From: a virus
Strand: one strand, 5' to 3'
DNA: 25,838 nucleotides
IMG/VR virus record: IMGVR_UViG_3300032157_000042
Coordinates: 1-25,838 of that record
The notes beneath the pieces are model-generated. The model ran no database searches. It was not told the origin of the DNA and was given only the letters and a program-made list of their open reading frames with translations. This document shows positions 1 through 6,743 of the stretch, in pieces. A program made the translations under genes and the position numbers. Position 1 is the stretch's first letter; each line of letters begins with the position of its first letter.

Positions 1-1
1 C

Positions 2-880
2 ACGGACTACGCCTGCGGCGTCGACGACGAGGCGTTCGACATCGGCGAGGCCATCATCGACTGGGCCCTGGCCGAGTGTGAGCGCCGCGGCGCCCGGATC
101 AAGAAGCTGCGCCAGTCCGGGGAGTGCCCGGACGGCATGCTGACCCCCGAGATCGCCGCCCGCCCGGGGTCCGGTCTGCACCCGGTGCTGATCCTGATCG
201 ACGAGCTGCACGAGCTGCTGCTCAACCGCAAGGGCGTGGCGGACAAGCTGGAGCGGGTGCTGCGCCGTGGCCGCGCCATGGGCATCATCTTCGTCCTGGC
301 CACGCAGATCCCGGACGCCAACACCATCCCTACCGGCATCACGAAGATGGTCTCGGTGCGGGTCTGCATGTCGGTGGCGGACTGGCAGTCCAACGACCAG
401 ATCCTCGGCACCGGCGCGTACCGGCGGGGCCACACCGCGACGATGTTCCGGCCGGGCTACGACCAGGGTTGGGGCGTCATGCAGGGCCTGCGGCGCGACG
501 GCGAGACCGGGCGGACGTACTTCCCGGACCCGGAGACCCGGGCGGCGATCGTCGAGCGGATGCGGGTGCTGCGCGGCGGCGTGGTCGGCGGCGAGACCGG
601 CGAGCGGATCAAGGCGCGGGACATGCTGGCCGACGTCCGCGCGGTATGGCGCGCCGGCGAGGCGGGCGTGCCGTGGGGCGTCCTGGCTCAGCGCCTGGCC
701 GAGCTCGCGCCGGAGACGTACGCCGGAATCACCGGCGACATGGTCCGGGAGTCGCTGAAGCGGTACGACGTGCCGACCGAGGACGTGAAGGTCAAGGCCG
801 GCGGCGAGTGGACGAACGTCAAGGGGATGCGCCGCACGGCCCTGGAGACGGCGGAGGCCAAGCATGCGATCGAGGACTGA
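2..880 (+). CDS. FtsK/SpoIIIE-type DNA translocase, C-terminal part (5' end outside window)
   Basis: The frame is open from the window edge, so the start and Walker A lie upstream; 292 residues are visible. A hydrophobic Walker B strand ending in an acidic pair (LILIDEL, about visible residues 63-69) is followed by an ATQ motif (LATQIPDANTIPTGI, about 99-113), as in hexameric FtsK/SpoIIIE/TraB motors. The last ~90 residues (from DMLADVRAVW) look like a winged-helix DNA-binding domain. Family members pump double-stranded DNA at the membrane: chromosomal FtsK/SpoIIIE, or TraB of actinomycete conjugative elements. The adjacent 8-bp repeat cluster and zinc protein favour a mobile-element transfer protein over the host cell-division FtsK. 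The family call is secure; the transfer role is inferred. Confidence 0.88.
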   Translation, partial: TDYACGVDDEAFDIGEAIIDWALAECERRGARIKKLRQSGECPDGMLTPEIAARPGSGLHPVLILIDELHELLLNRKGVADKLERVLRRGRAMGIIFVLATQIPDANTIPTGITKMVSVRVCMSVADWQSNDQILGTGAYRRGHTATMFRPGYDQGWGVMQGLRRDGETGRTYFPDPETRAAIVERMRVLRGGVVGGETGERIKARDMLADVRAVWRAGEAGVPWGVLAQRLAELAPETYAGITGDMVRESLKRYDVPTEDVKVKAGGEWTNVKGMRRTALETAEAKHAIED

Positions 881-1051
881 CGTGTCGCGGCACCCCTACC
901 CCCGCGGGACCGCGTTTCAGCCCGTTTCCGGGGGTCCGGGATTGTCGCCGCGACACGCGACATTGGACCGTTTCCGCAGGTCGGGCCGTGTCGCGGGCCA
1001 TGTAGCGGCTCCGCGACAAGATCCGGTGCCGCGACACGGGAACGTACCGCG
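881..1051. repeat. Cluster of 8-bp repeats TGTCGCGG/CCGCGACA downstream of the translocase gene
   Basis: Five exact copies of the same octamer lie in about 155 bp between two + strand genes: TGTCGCGG at 883-890 and 989-996, and CCGCGACA at 948-955, 1011-1018 and 1029-1036. A partial copy CGCGACA is at 956-962. Three copies extend to CGTGTCGCGG or its complement plus flanking bases. Allowing for G+C richness, only about 0.01 copies would be expected by chance. Possible roles are a recognition site for the neighbouring motor (as the 8-bp TRS repeats in clt loci of Streptomyces plasmids are for TraB), an operator, or a replication/partition site. No promoter could be assigned with confidence. 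Confidence 0.7.
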
Positions 1052-1291
1052 GTGAGCGGCTACGTGGTGGCCGCCGGCGCCGGCCTGCTGTGGCTCGCGG
1101 GCTACCTGATCGCCTGCCGGATCTGGCCGTACAAGGACTGCCGCAAGTGCGAGGGCGCGGGCCGGTTCCGGTCGCCGTCACGCAAGGCGTGGCGGCCGTG
1201 CCGCCGGTGCAAGGGCTCGGGTAGCCGGGTACGCACCGGGCGCCGGCTCCTGACGTGGCTGTCGAAAACCACCGGCAGCGCGGCGGTTTGA
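1052..1291 (+). CDS. Small membrane protein with DnaJ-type CxxCxGxG zinc motifs
   Basis: A 79-residue protein starting at GTG. Residues 3-22 form one hydrophobic helix, probably a membrane anchor. It is followed by two CxxCxGxG motifs (C30/C33 and C50/C53), which together make a DnaJ-like zinc-binding module on the cytoplasmic side. The tail is basic. Small proteins of this layout are common near tra/ftsK genes in actinomycete integrative elements, but I know of no firm function. It follows the translocase on the same strand after the repeat-bearing spacer and may be co-transcribed. The start is chosen because it is the only one preserving the hydrophobic segment; no strong Shine-Dalgarno is visible. 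Confidence 0.72.
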   Translation: MSGYVVAAGAGLLWLAGYLIACRIWPYKDCRKCEGAGRFRSPSRKAWRPCRRCKGSGSRVRTGRRLLTWLSKTTGSAAV

Positions 1292-1729
1292 CCGGCCCCG
1301 GCGCAGCGAAAGCCCCCCATCCGGAGCCCCGCAATGGGCCCCGGCGGCGGCGGCGACCTTTTGCCACCCGTTCGGGGGACAAAAAACCAGTTCAGAGCGC
1401 TTTCGTTGGCGGCTGCGGCGCCGTAGCGTGGTGGGTGTCAGGCGGGGCAGCGCGAGCGGCCCAAGCGCCCGATCCGGGTACGCGCCCCCGGGCTGACCAG
1501 GCGAACCAGGACGCGGAGCGTGGCCACAGCGAGCGAGAGTGTGGTGGGTTCCTCTGGAGACCCGGGGCTTACCGGCCCGAACCGGAGGCGGACCACCGGC
1601 CGTGCCGGTGGCGGGTTCCCGGGAGCCCGGCCCGGAGGCGGGCAGCGTCCCAGGAGGGCAGCGCCGGCGGTGTACCGGTGGAGAGCGCGTACTCCAGGAG
1701 CGGATCTGACCCTGACGCGGACACGACGA
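1292..1729. other. Non-coding, hairpin-rich interval
   Basis: I recognise no protein gene on either strand: open frames here have Arg/Pro/Gly-rich composition typical of frame shadows. Several inverted repeats are present. Examples are CCGGAGCCC/GGGCCCCGG (1321-1344, one mismatch), CCCG/CGGG flanked by TTTTG and CAAAA (about 1360-1384), and CCACCGGC/GCCGGTGG with a 3-base loop (1593-1611, perfect). A bulged GGGTTCC/GGAGACCC hairpin lies at about 1547-1565. The first could be a weak terminator of the translocase operon. The 1430-1729 part, ending at the strong terminator, could be a structured RNA. It does not match tRNA, tmRNA or RNase P RNA features I know. Confidence 0.4.
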
Positions 1730-1774
1730 AAAGCCGCCCCACCCGAGCCCGAAGGCTTCGAGTGGGGCGGCTTT
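1730..1774. terminator. Bidirectional terminator between convergent units
   Basis: A 13-bp perfect inverted repeat, AAAGCCGCCCCAC (1730-1742) and GTGGGGCGGCTTT (1762-1774), encloses a 19-base loop that itself contains CGAAG-G-CTTCG. The stem is G+C-rich with T runs on both sides (TTT on +, TTTT on -). It lies just past the end of the - strand lysis genes and downstream of the + strand module, as expected for a two-way terminator. Confidence 0.85.
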
Positions 1775-1806
1775 GTCGGTGGTGCGGGTTACGGTGTCGG
1801 GTTGGC

Positions 1807-2178
1807 TCAGATGCGCGCCGGAGCGTCCGTGCCCCAGTCGACCGCGGTGGCCGTCCTCGGCGAGACCGCCGGCGCGATCGTGATGCCGAGCGCCGACAGG
1901 ACCGCGAACGCGATCAGCATGACGTCGTTGCCGTCCACCCCGCCGACGATGACCGTGGTGGCCACCTGCAGCCCGGCCAGCACCGCGCCGATCGCCGTCT
2001 TGGTCCAGGGCGCCGACGGCACCAGCGGCACGACGTAGGTCAGCAGCGCGGTGCACGCGGCGATGCCGATGGCGACGGCCTCGGACGGGTCGATGTGGTG
2101 GTCGCCGGAGAACAGCGGCACGGCAACGACGGCGACCGCGTACAGCGCGGCCACGACGAACTTCCCGTAGACCTGCAT
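1807..2178 (-). CDS. Putative holin
   Basis: A 123-residue protein with about four hydrophobic segments (residues ~6-23, 33-52, 62-80, 86-104) and a short polar C-terminal tail. It is the last gene of the late operon, next to the endolysin and an XhlA-like protein. That position and the topology fit a holin, which forms inner-membrane lesions that release or activate endolysin at a set time. The start is ATG with an ideal AGGAGG six bases upstream. The ribosome site is buried in an inverted repeat (2181-2197), which could limit translation. No specific holin family is claimed. Confidence 0.68.
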   Translation of the reverse strand: MQVYGKFVVAALYAVAVVAVPLFSGDHHIDPSEAVAIGIAACTALLTYVVPLVPSAPWTKTAIGAVLAGLQVATTVIVGGVDGNDVMLIAFAVLSALGITIAPAVSPRTATAVDWGTDAPARI

Positions 2179-2180
2179 GT

Positions 2181-2197
2181 CGTACCTCCTAGGTACG
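2181..2197 (-). promoter_or_regulatory. Inverted repeat covering the holin Shine-Dalgarno
   Basis: CGTACCT-CCT-AGGTACG is a perfect 7-bp inverted repeat with a 3-base loop. Read on the - strand it contains the AGGAGG that serves the holin ATG at 2178. If the hairpin folds in mRNA the ribosome site is partly sequestered, a plausible way to delay or dampen holin synthesis. Confidence 0.5.
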
Positions 2198-2214
2198 TTC
2201 GAGGGATGGTGCGG

Positions 2215-2520
2215 CTACTTCGCGGCCGGGCCGTAGACCGCGACGAGGATCGCCACCCCGAGCGCCGCCAGCGGGATCAGGGCGGCCAGTGACGCCAGCG
2301 GCCACCGCGACCGCTCCAGCGACCGCAGCCGGGCCTCGTGGTCGTGCAGCTTGTCCGCCGCGCCGGCCAGCGGCCGCAGCTCCAACTCGTGCTCGGCGAG
2401 CACCTGCTGGTCGCGGTCCTGCTTGGCCAGGGCCGAGTCGACCCGGGTGGTCAGCGCGACCAGCTGGCGGTAGATGTCGGCGAGGGTGATGACGATGCCG
2501 CCGCCGTCCGGGGCGCTCAT
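2215..2520 (-). CDS. XhlA-like coiled-coil membrane protein, lysis module
   Basis: A 101-residue protein with a hydrophilic, heptad-like N-terminal region (about residues 12-70) and one C-terminal transmembrane helix (about 75-96, rich in Leu/Ala/Val). The layout is that of XhlA/haemolysin-type holin accessory proteins. The ATG overlaps the endolysin stop in ATGA, indicating translational coupling. Upstream in-frame extension is possible but would run through the endolysin gene, so this start is preferred. Lying between endolysin and holin, it probably acts as a second holin component or an antiholin; which one cannot be told. Confidence 0.66.
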   Translation of the reverse strand: MSAPDGGGIVITLADIYRQLVALTTRVDSALAKQDRDQQVLAEHELELRPLAGAADKLHDHEARLRSLERSRWPLASLAALIPLAALGVAILVAVYGPAAK

Positions 2521-3329
2521 GACGCCAGGCGGTCGGCCAACTCCTGGGCGACCCGCTCGGCCAGCTCCGCCGGAATCGCCGCGGCGATCGCGGCCGGATC
2601 GAGGCCCTCGAGGACGCCGGCGACGATGGCCGCCTCGTCGGTGAAGTCCTTGCCGGTCAGCGCCGTCAGCAGCGCCTTGATCTGCATCACCTGCGTGCCG
2701 AGGTCCCTGACCGCGACCCACGCGGGCGACTTGTCGCCGGTGACCCCGTTAGGGATGCCCTGGTCCAGGGCGTCACGGCCGATGCGGCTGGTGATGCCGC
2801 CGTTGTCGGGCTGCACACCGCGGGCGAAGAACTTGGTCAGCGCGGTGGTGACATCCTGCTCACTCACGTCGTCGTCCTCCTCGAGGAGCCCCCACGGGCT
2901 GGTGTCGGCCTCCTGCGCGCTGGTGTAGCGGGCGGAGAAGTGCGCGTGTTCGGTGTGCGCGTTGCTGCCGGTGTACGGCCGGGCGGTCCAGCCCCAGGAC
3001 CGCGACCAGATGCGCCGGTTGTAGAGGACGTTCTGCAGCCGGTCGTCGGCGCCGGAGCGGTGCCGGGTGACGATGATCTCGACGCACCGCTCCATCGACC
3101 AGCCGGGCTTGCGCAGGTTGTGGTCCGTGTCGATCGCGTGGACCTCGTTCTTCGAGTCCGCGTCCTCGGACGGCGTGCGGCCGGTCTCGTCGGGGTTGTG
3201 GTCAGAGGGGTTCGCCCCGTGTGAGGTGTCGCCGACGGAGCCATCGCTGGCCTTGTCGCGGTTCGGGGCCAGCCGGTTGAACTCGTCCCGGAGGGTGACC
3301 AGGCATGGCACCAGGGTCCAAGCTGCCAT
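2517..3329 (-). CDS. Endolysin, M15-type zinc peptidase
   Basis: A 270-residue protein. The N-terminal ~135 residues carry the M15 (VanY/D-Ala-type) metallopeptidase pattern: His44 in SDHNPD, Asp67 in AIDTD, and His128/His130 in EHAHFS. It would cleave a peptide bond in peptidoglycan stem peptides or cross-links. After an acidic linker, the C-terminal ~110 residues end in an Ala/Leu-rich helical segment typical of actinophage endolysins, perhaps for wall binding or oligomerisation. The ATG at 3329 is chosen because AGAGGAG lies upstream and the residues before it look non-coding. No signal peptide is seen, so holin-dependent release is expected. Confidence 0.9.
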   Translation of the reverse strand: MAAWTLVPCLVTLRDEFNRLAPNRDKASDGSVGDTSHGANPSDHNPDETGRTPSEDADSKNEVHAIDTDHNLRKPGWSMERCVEIIVTRHRSGADDRLQNVLYNRRIWSRSWGWTARPYTGSNAHTEHAHFSARYTSAQEADTSPWGLLEEDDDVSEQDVTTALTKFFARGVQPDNGGITSRIGRDALDQGIPNGVTGDKSPAWVAVRDLGTQVMQIKALLTALTGKDFTDEAAIVAGVLEGLDPAAIAAAIPAELAERVAQELADRLAS

Positions 3330-3450
3330 CGATGACGCTCCTCTGCCGGTCGTAGGCGTCCAAGGCCCGGTCGTAGTCGCCGCCGTCGCCCTCATCCGCA
3401 CCGATGTCCCAGCCGTCACCGTCGGGCTCGTCGTGCAGTGGCGGCGTCAC
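3202..3450 (-). CDS. Possible small acidic protein overlapping the endolysin start
   Basis: An 82-codon frame starts at a GTG that overlaps the stop of the fibre gene (GTGA), the coupling pattern used across this operon. The first ~45 residues are strongly acidic (Asp/Glu-rich, with DRALDAYDRQ) and look protein-like. The rest overlaps the endolysin gene by 128 bp in another frame and becomes Arg/Pro-rich, as frame shadows do. It fills an otherwise unexplained 117-bp gap. It may be a real short gene with an overlapping 3' end, or just a leader for the endolysin. Confidence 0.3.
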   Translation of the reverse strand: MTPPLHDEPDGDGWDIGADEGDGGDYDRALDAYDRQRSVIDGSLDPGAMPGHPPGRVQPAGPEPRQGQRWLRRRHLTRGEPL

Positions 3451-3944
3451 AGCGGCCTCAGGAACTTCCACGTGACGTGGGACGAGAACCGCGACGACAC
3501 GTTGGTGTTGACCGCGCCGGACGAGTTCTGCAGCGCGAGGATCTCGATGTAGTCGGTGGTGCCGTTCATGGAGACGATCGTGGTGCCGGAGACGCCGGTC
3601 GCGACTGCGGCGCCGGGCGTCCGGGTGCCGGACGCGATGGTTCCCGAACCGTTCTTGCGGGCGCACACGTCCATGTCGGCCGGGGTCGTCTGCAGGGCGG
3701 AGTAATAGGTGAAGCTGAATTCGTAGTAGCCCTCGACGTTCGGCGTGATCCGGGTGTTGTTCGTGACGGTGTCGTGGAACCCGTGGGTGTCGATGTCCTC
3801 GGTGGTCCACGTCAGCGCCGTCAGCGTGTTGTCGGGGATCGACTGCGCGACCGTCTGAACCATGCGGCCGAGCGGCCTTTCGACGGTCGCTTCACGAATG
3901 TCGTTGATGTCGTCGGCGTACGTCTTGGCGCCAGGGCTGACCAT
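3447..3944 (-). CDS. C1q-like beta-jelly-roll fibre/receptor-binding protein
   Basis: A 165-residue protein. The N-terminal ~25 residues (GAKTYADDIND...) look like a short attachment/linker region of the type that opens many tail-fibre proteins. The remainder alternates short polar and aromatic strands (YYEFSFTYYS, SHVTWKF) in the pattern of C1q/TNF-like trimeric heads, which often bind receptors at phage tail tips. ATG is preceded by GAGAGGG. It follows the large tail-tip gene directly and precedes the lysis genes. The fold call is by pattern and is moderately sure; the ligand is unknown. Confidence 0.62.
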   Translation of the reverse strand: MVSPGAKTYADDINDIREATVERPLGRMVQTVAQSIPDNTLTALTWTTEDIDTHGFHDTVTNNTRITPNVEGYYEFSFTYYSALQTTPADMDVCARKNGSGTIASGTRTPGAAVATGVSGTTIVSMNGTTDYIEILALQNSSGAVNTNVSSRFSSHVTWKFLRPL

Positions 3945-3956
3945 TCGTGTCCCTCT

Positions 3957-6743
3957 CTACAGCGCCCAGCGGCCGGCGTCGGCCGCGTGGATCTCGTCGC
4001 CTACCTGCCACTCCGACACCACGCCGTTGACCGACCTGGTGACCGTGGCGGTCTGCGTGTACGGGCCCGACCCGGACGGGGCGCCCATCGCCGTGCAGGT
4101 GACGACCTCGCCCCGGATGCCCTGCCGGCTCACGACGAGGTCATAGGGCGTCTCGGTGGTCGACCAGACGTCGCCGGCCGCAGTCGTCGACAACGTCCAG
4201 GACGTGCCGGTCGTCGTCGGCGCGTTGCCCAGCGTCGTGGTTCGCGAGTCCCAGCGGGATTCGTCCGCGTCGTAGACGCCCACGTCGTGGGTGCCGGCCG
4301 GCACCGTCGTCGCGGTGATGTCCCACGTGTCGGTGGTCAGGGTCTCGTTGGTGCCCTGCGGCAGCATCGGCACCGGATCGGGCGGCAGCCAGGCCGGCAG
4401 CGAGTCGACGGTGAAGCGGCGGCCGATGTCGACGCGCACGGAGTCGGAGGTCGTGCCGGCGTCGCCGGTGAACGCTGAGTTGCCGAGGATGAAGGAAACC
4501 GACGGGTAGCGCAGCTCGTCGTAGGTGCCGATGTGCCGCAGCCACTCCGCCGCGGCGGCGAGACGCGCGTCGGTGTCGACGTTGACGTCGTAGGAGGCCT
4601 CGTAGCGGCCGACGCCGCCGGCGCCGGGCGGCAGGACCGACAGTGGGCCGGTCAGTTGCTCGGCCACCGCGCCGGTCGAGCTCCCCGGCCTGGTCGCGGT
4701 GATCGCGTTGCGGACCCGCTGGTCGTCGTCGGTCGGCTCGAACGGCGCCGCGATGTGGGTGCCGTAGTCGAACGTCGGGCCCTCGGCGTTGTAGAGCGCG
4801 GTCCGCGGCCAGTAGCCGTAGCCGAGCAGGTCGCGGGGCTCGTACAGGACGCCGAGGTCGGCGTCCTGGCATTCGGTGATCAGGTCGACGAAGGTGGCGA
4901 TGCTCTGCGGGCCCATCGTGGCGGACAGGTCGTCGGGCACGTAGTGCACGCGCAGGTCGACGGACTCCTCGTCGCAGAGCCGCCGCAGTCGGGTCACGGC
5001 GGTCTCGCCCTGGTAGCCGTTCGACGATTCCGCGAACGCGTTGTCGGTGAACGGGAGCGTGTTGCGGCCGATGTAGACGTGCGCGATGGATGCGTCGACC
5101 AGGTAGGTCTGGCCGCTCAGGGACCAGCCGCGCGGCGAGCCGGGCGCCCCGGAGTACGTGGACGAGTTGCCGTAGAAGGTCGTGGACCCGATGGCGTGCC
5201 AGCCCAGCGAATAGGTGACCGTGCCGGCCGAGACGATCGTGTCGGCACGCATCGCGATCCACTGATTCGGCGACGCCTCCGACCCGAACAGGGTGGTGAG
5301 GTTGAGGACCAGGCTGCCCGTCGAGTCGTAGCCGTACAGGTTGTACGTGGCGGTCCCGACGATGAGCTGCCAGGTCGCGATCGTGCCTGACGACGTCCAC
5401 CGGATCAGGTTGGTGTCGGCGCCGGGGACGGCGGGGAGCTTGAAGTAGAGCAGCACGGACCAGCCGGTTGCCGCGCTGGGCAGGGTGCGCTTCACCGACC
5501 CGAAGATCCGGCTCGTCGTGGCCTCGATCGTCGCCACCGGGCCGGCGCCGGGCAGGGAGTCGTCGGCGGCGAACGTGATGCTGGTGATCGTGGCCGGCTG
5601 GCCGCCGGACACCGACGACGCGGCGGTCGTCGCCTGCGCGTCGTCCTCGAACGTCCAGTAGCCGAGCGTCGTGTTGTTCTCGTCGTCGTACTGGGACAGG
5701 TTCCGGAAGATCGTCGATCGCAGCGGCGTCGCGCCCTGGGTCAGCCGTCGGGTGATGCCGCCGGCCTCGATCGGGGTGTAGACGTCGCGGCCGGACAGGT
5801 CCCAGCGGGTGGGCCACGTGGGGACCTCGCCGCGGAACCGGATGCCGTCGCTGGTGACGTATCCGGGGGCGACGACCGTCCATGTCCGGTACGTGTCGGA
5901 GAAGCTGGTGGTCTCGGCGTCCAGGCCGGTGAAGTCCGGGTCCGCGACGATGGTGCCGGCGATGCCGTTGCGGACCTGCGCCCGGTACACCCGGCCGGCG
6001 AGCTTCTCGTCGCCGCTGATGACGACCGTGCCGGCGTTGGCCGAACCGACCTCGAGGGCGGCGGTGCCCGAGAAGATGCTGACGACCCCGGCGGTGGTGA
6101 TGACCGCGCCGAGCTGGGTCGTGGCAGTGGTGACCGAGTCGCCGGTGTAGAAGGTGACGGTGTGGTTGCCGGCGTTCGAGACGTCCAGGACCGCGCGGAC
6201 GGCCAGGCGTCGGGTCGTGCTCGGTACCGCCGCGGTGGACGTCGCCGTCTCGTAGGGGAATGTCCCGGCGGCGCTCCAGCCGAACTCGAGCTCGCCCGCG
6301 TCGGTGAGGCTCAGGTACCAGGAGCGCTGGTTGCCGGTGAGCAGTGTCTTCGACATGACGTTCTGCGTCGTCGCCGGTCGCCACGTCTCGGGCTCGATGT
6401 CCGCGCGGACGTCGATGTCGCCGGTGATGTCCAGGGCGGCGGCGTCCGGTGTGGTGGCGTAGCCCTCCCGGTCGAGCCGCAGGTGGACGGGGAAGCCGGC
6501 CATCGACTGGCGGATCGGGGTGTTGCGGCCCAGCAGCCCGAAGTACGGGCTGGCGGGGTTGCGGTTGGAGAACCGGCCGTCGCGGTTGTTCAGAGTCAGG
6601 CCGAGACGCGACGGGCTGATGTCGCCCTGTTCGTCGGAGCGGCCCCGGCCGATCTCGACGCCGGTGGCGTAGCGGACGTAGTTGCTGACGTCTTCCCACG
6701 CGCCGTCGATGTAGAGCTCGGTGCGGGGGTCGAACAGCGTCAT
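3957..6743 (-). CDS. Large tail-tip/minor tail protein with LamG-like domains
   Basis: A 928-residue protein beginning ATG, with ATGA overlap to the tape-measure stop. The N-terminal ~80 residues (LYIDGAWEDVSNYVRYA... LTLNNRDGRFS) resemble the Dit-like start of actinophage minor tail proteins. Residues ~82-300 form a LamG/concanavalin-like sandwich, often carbohydrate-binding. A second such region runs from about 350 to 545 (FEDDAQ..., YIGRNTLPFTD). Residues ~560-830 resemble tail-associated protein folds, and the C-terminus is a short beta domain. It probably sits at the tail tip, linking tail to fibre and touching the cell surface. No separate Dit or Tal gene is present, so this one protein may combine those roles. 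Confidence 0.8.
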   Translation of the reverse strand: MTLFDPRTELYIDGAWEDVSNYVRYATGVEIGRGRSDEQGDISPSRLGLTLNNRDGRFSNRNPASPYFGLLGRNTPIRQSMAGFPVHLRLDREGYATTPDAAALDITGDIDVRADIEPETWRPATTQNVMSKTLLTGNQRSWYLSLTDAGELEFGWSAAGTFPYETATSTAAVPSTTRRLAVRAVLDVSNAGNHTVTFYTGDSVTTATTQLGAVITTAGVVSIFSGTAALEVGSANAGTVVISGDEKLAGRVYRAQVRNGIAGTIVADPDFTGLDAETTSFSDTYRTWTVVAPGYVTSDGIRFRGEVPTWPTRWDLSGRDVYTPIEAGGITRRLTQGATPLRSTIFRNLSQYDDENNTTLGYWTFEDDAQATTAASSVSGGQPATITSITFAADDSLPGAGPVATIEATTSRIFGSVKRTLPSAATGWSVLLYFKLPAVPGADTNLIRWTSSGTIATWQLIVGTATYNLYGYDSTGSLVLNLTTLFGSEASPNQWIAMRADTIVSAGTVTYSLGWHAIGSTTFYGNSSTYSGAPGSPRGWSLSGQTYLVDASIAHVYIGRNTLPFTDNAFAESSNGYQGETAVTRLRRLCDEESVDLRVHYVPDDLSATMGPQSIATFVDLITECQDADLGVLYEPRDLLGYGYWPRTALYNAEGPTFDYGTHIAAPFEPTDDDQRVRNAITATRPGSSTGAVAEQLTGPLSVLPPGAGGVGRYEASYDVNVDTDARLAAAAEWLRHIGTYDELRYPSVSFILGNSAFTGDAGTTSDSVRVDIGRRFTVDSLPAWLPPDPVPMLPQGTNETLTTDTWDITATTVPAGTHDVGVYDADESRWDSRTTTLGNAPTTTGTSWTLSTTAAGDVWSTTETPYDLVVSRQGIRGEVVTCTAMGAPSGSGPYTQTATVTRSVNGVVSEWQVGDEIHAADAGRWAL

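Noticed and set aside
1401-1429. Promoter (TAGCGT at 1424) for an RNA
   Set aside because: No -35 box at proper distance; the hexamer match is poor.
1255-2292. 345-codon + strand frame across the non-coding interval
   Set aside because: It runs over the terminator and the holin antisense with Arg/Pro-rich composition; no ribosome site or motif.
3438-4478. 346-codon + strand open frame
   Set aside because: Antisense shadow of fibre and tail-tip genes; Arg/Gly/Val-rich without motifs.
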